From NCBI GenBank assembly GCA_937138255.1, contig CAKZOU010000032.1, positions 1 through 64,000 of the forward strand: DNA of 64,000 nt. Direction: 5' to 3'. The position numbers were made by a program, and so were the translations under genes. Below the pieces are notes generated by a model. That model made no database searches and was not told where the DNA came from. It saw only the letters and a list, made by a program, of their open reading frames with translations. Every line of letters begins with the position of its first letter. Position 1 is the stretch's first letter. The stretch comes from an uncultured Paracoccaceae bacterium. GTDB lineage: Bacteria > Pseudomonadota > Alphaproteobacteria > Rhodobacterales > Rhodobacteraceae. Below, piece by piece: positions 63,784 through 64,000 of the stretch.

Positions 63784-64000
63784 GAGTGCAGGGCCTCCAT
63801 TTGGCGGTCTAGGGTGGCGGCTTCAGGCCGCGCCCAGTATTCGGGATAGGCGATCCAGCCGGCGCGGAGCGCGCTGGGGCCGGGTTCGCCGCGGTTTTCG
63901 TAAGTCTCGACAAGCTCTTGCCGGCGCTTCAGCGCGAGGCGGAGAGAGGGACCGAAGAGATCGCTCACCTCTTCGGCATAGTCATCGAGGGCATCAGGTT
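63780..64000 (-). CDS. Truncated gene at right edge, C-terminal fragment (5' end missing)
   Basis: An open frame runs without a stop from the right edge to TGA at 63780, giving about 72 C-terminal residues with the segment LALKRRQELVETYENRGEPG, followed by PSALRAGWIAYPEYWARPEA. A GTG at 63968 is not the real start because the frame stays open upstream. It overlaps the radical SAM start by 4 bases. Cannot be identified from this fragment; a LipS1 or LipT-type partner would fit the neighbourhood. Confidence 0.6.
   Translation of the reverse strand, partial: PDALDDYAEEVSDLFGPSLRLALKRRQELVETYENRGEPGPSALRAGWIAYPEYWARPEAATLDRQMEALHS

Noticed and set aside
1-64000. CRISPR array, tRNA, rRNA, insertion sequence or phage genes
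   Set aside because: No regular direct repeats, cloverleaf-like sequences or transposase/phage motifs were noticed on either strand, though a dedicated RNA search was not possible.

Overview
The window looks like part of a chromosome from a metabolically versatile alphaproteobacterium, most likely Rhodobacteraceae. This inference rests on the GC-rich coding style, the alphaproteobacterial-type pca cluster with a PcaQ-like LysR regulator, several TRAP/ABC uptake systems, a DUF3726-type protein and dense overlapping operons. About 50 protein genes fill it. I see no rRNA, tRNA, CRISPR array, insertion sequence or phage gene.

Layout: (1) 0.3-2.1 kb, a lone ABC exporter, then a gene-poor gap. (2) 2.5-13.4 kb, a beta-glucan (probably laminarin-type beta-1,3-glucan) utilisation locus: LacI repressor, divergent peptide/oligosaccharide-type ABC importer (five genes), cytoplasmic GH3 beta-glucosidase with PA14 insert, secreted GH16 glucanase; twin palindromic operators lie in the divergent promoter. 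(3) 13.5-30.3 kb, an aromatic (lignin-monomer) catabolic island: GalD/GalC/GalB-type enzymes around a VOC-type extradiol dioxygenase, a double-HTH LysR regulator, a FadR-type GntR regulator with three evenly spaced operator-like motifs, a LigM/DesA-type tetrahydrofolate-dependent O-demethylase, a TRAP transporter, and a pcaC-pcaH-pcaG-pcaB-pobA operon with pcaQ. Together these would import methoxylated aromatics, demethylate them and send gallate-type and protocatechuate-type products to two ring-cleavage routes. (4) 30.4-33.7 kb, an acyl-CoA ligase/aldehyde dehydrogenase pair.

(5) 33.7-40.1 kb, a form IA-like RuBisCO operon cbbL-cbbS-cbbQ-cbbO plus a small unknown gene, with divergent cbbR. 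(6) 40.1-48.5 kb, the most unusual unit: three overlapping genes encoding a 1704-residue Ser/Thr kinase-AAA ATPase-GAF-adenylate cyclase protein, a lipoxygenase with all expected iron ligands, and a catalase-related haem protein. I read this as a candidate bacterial oxylipin production/signalling operon, by analogy with coral lipoxygenase/allene-oxide-synthase pairs. (7) 48.7-59.1 kb, a probable N-methyl amino acid/betaine catabolic region: DgcA-like demethylase, MttB-family methyltransferase, LysR, aldehyde dehydrogenase, a non-canonical M19 dipeptidase homologue, a 766-residue protein with a DUF3726-like C-terminus, and an Ldh-family dehydrogenase. (8) 59.1-61.3 kb, arsJ plus its GAPDH partner (arsenate export as 1-arseno-3-phosphoglycerate). 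(9) 61.4-64.0 kb, a lipoate ligase-like protein, a radical SAM protein and a truncated third gene, joined by ATGA overlaps; this resembles the LipS1/LipS2/sLpl lipoate-assembly genes that accompany sHdr sulfur oxidation in other bacteria.

All functions are from reading motifs and gene context by eye; no database search was run.
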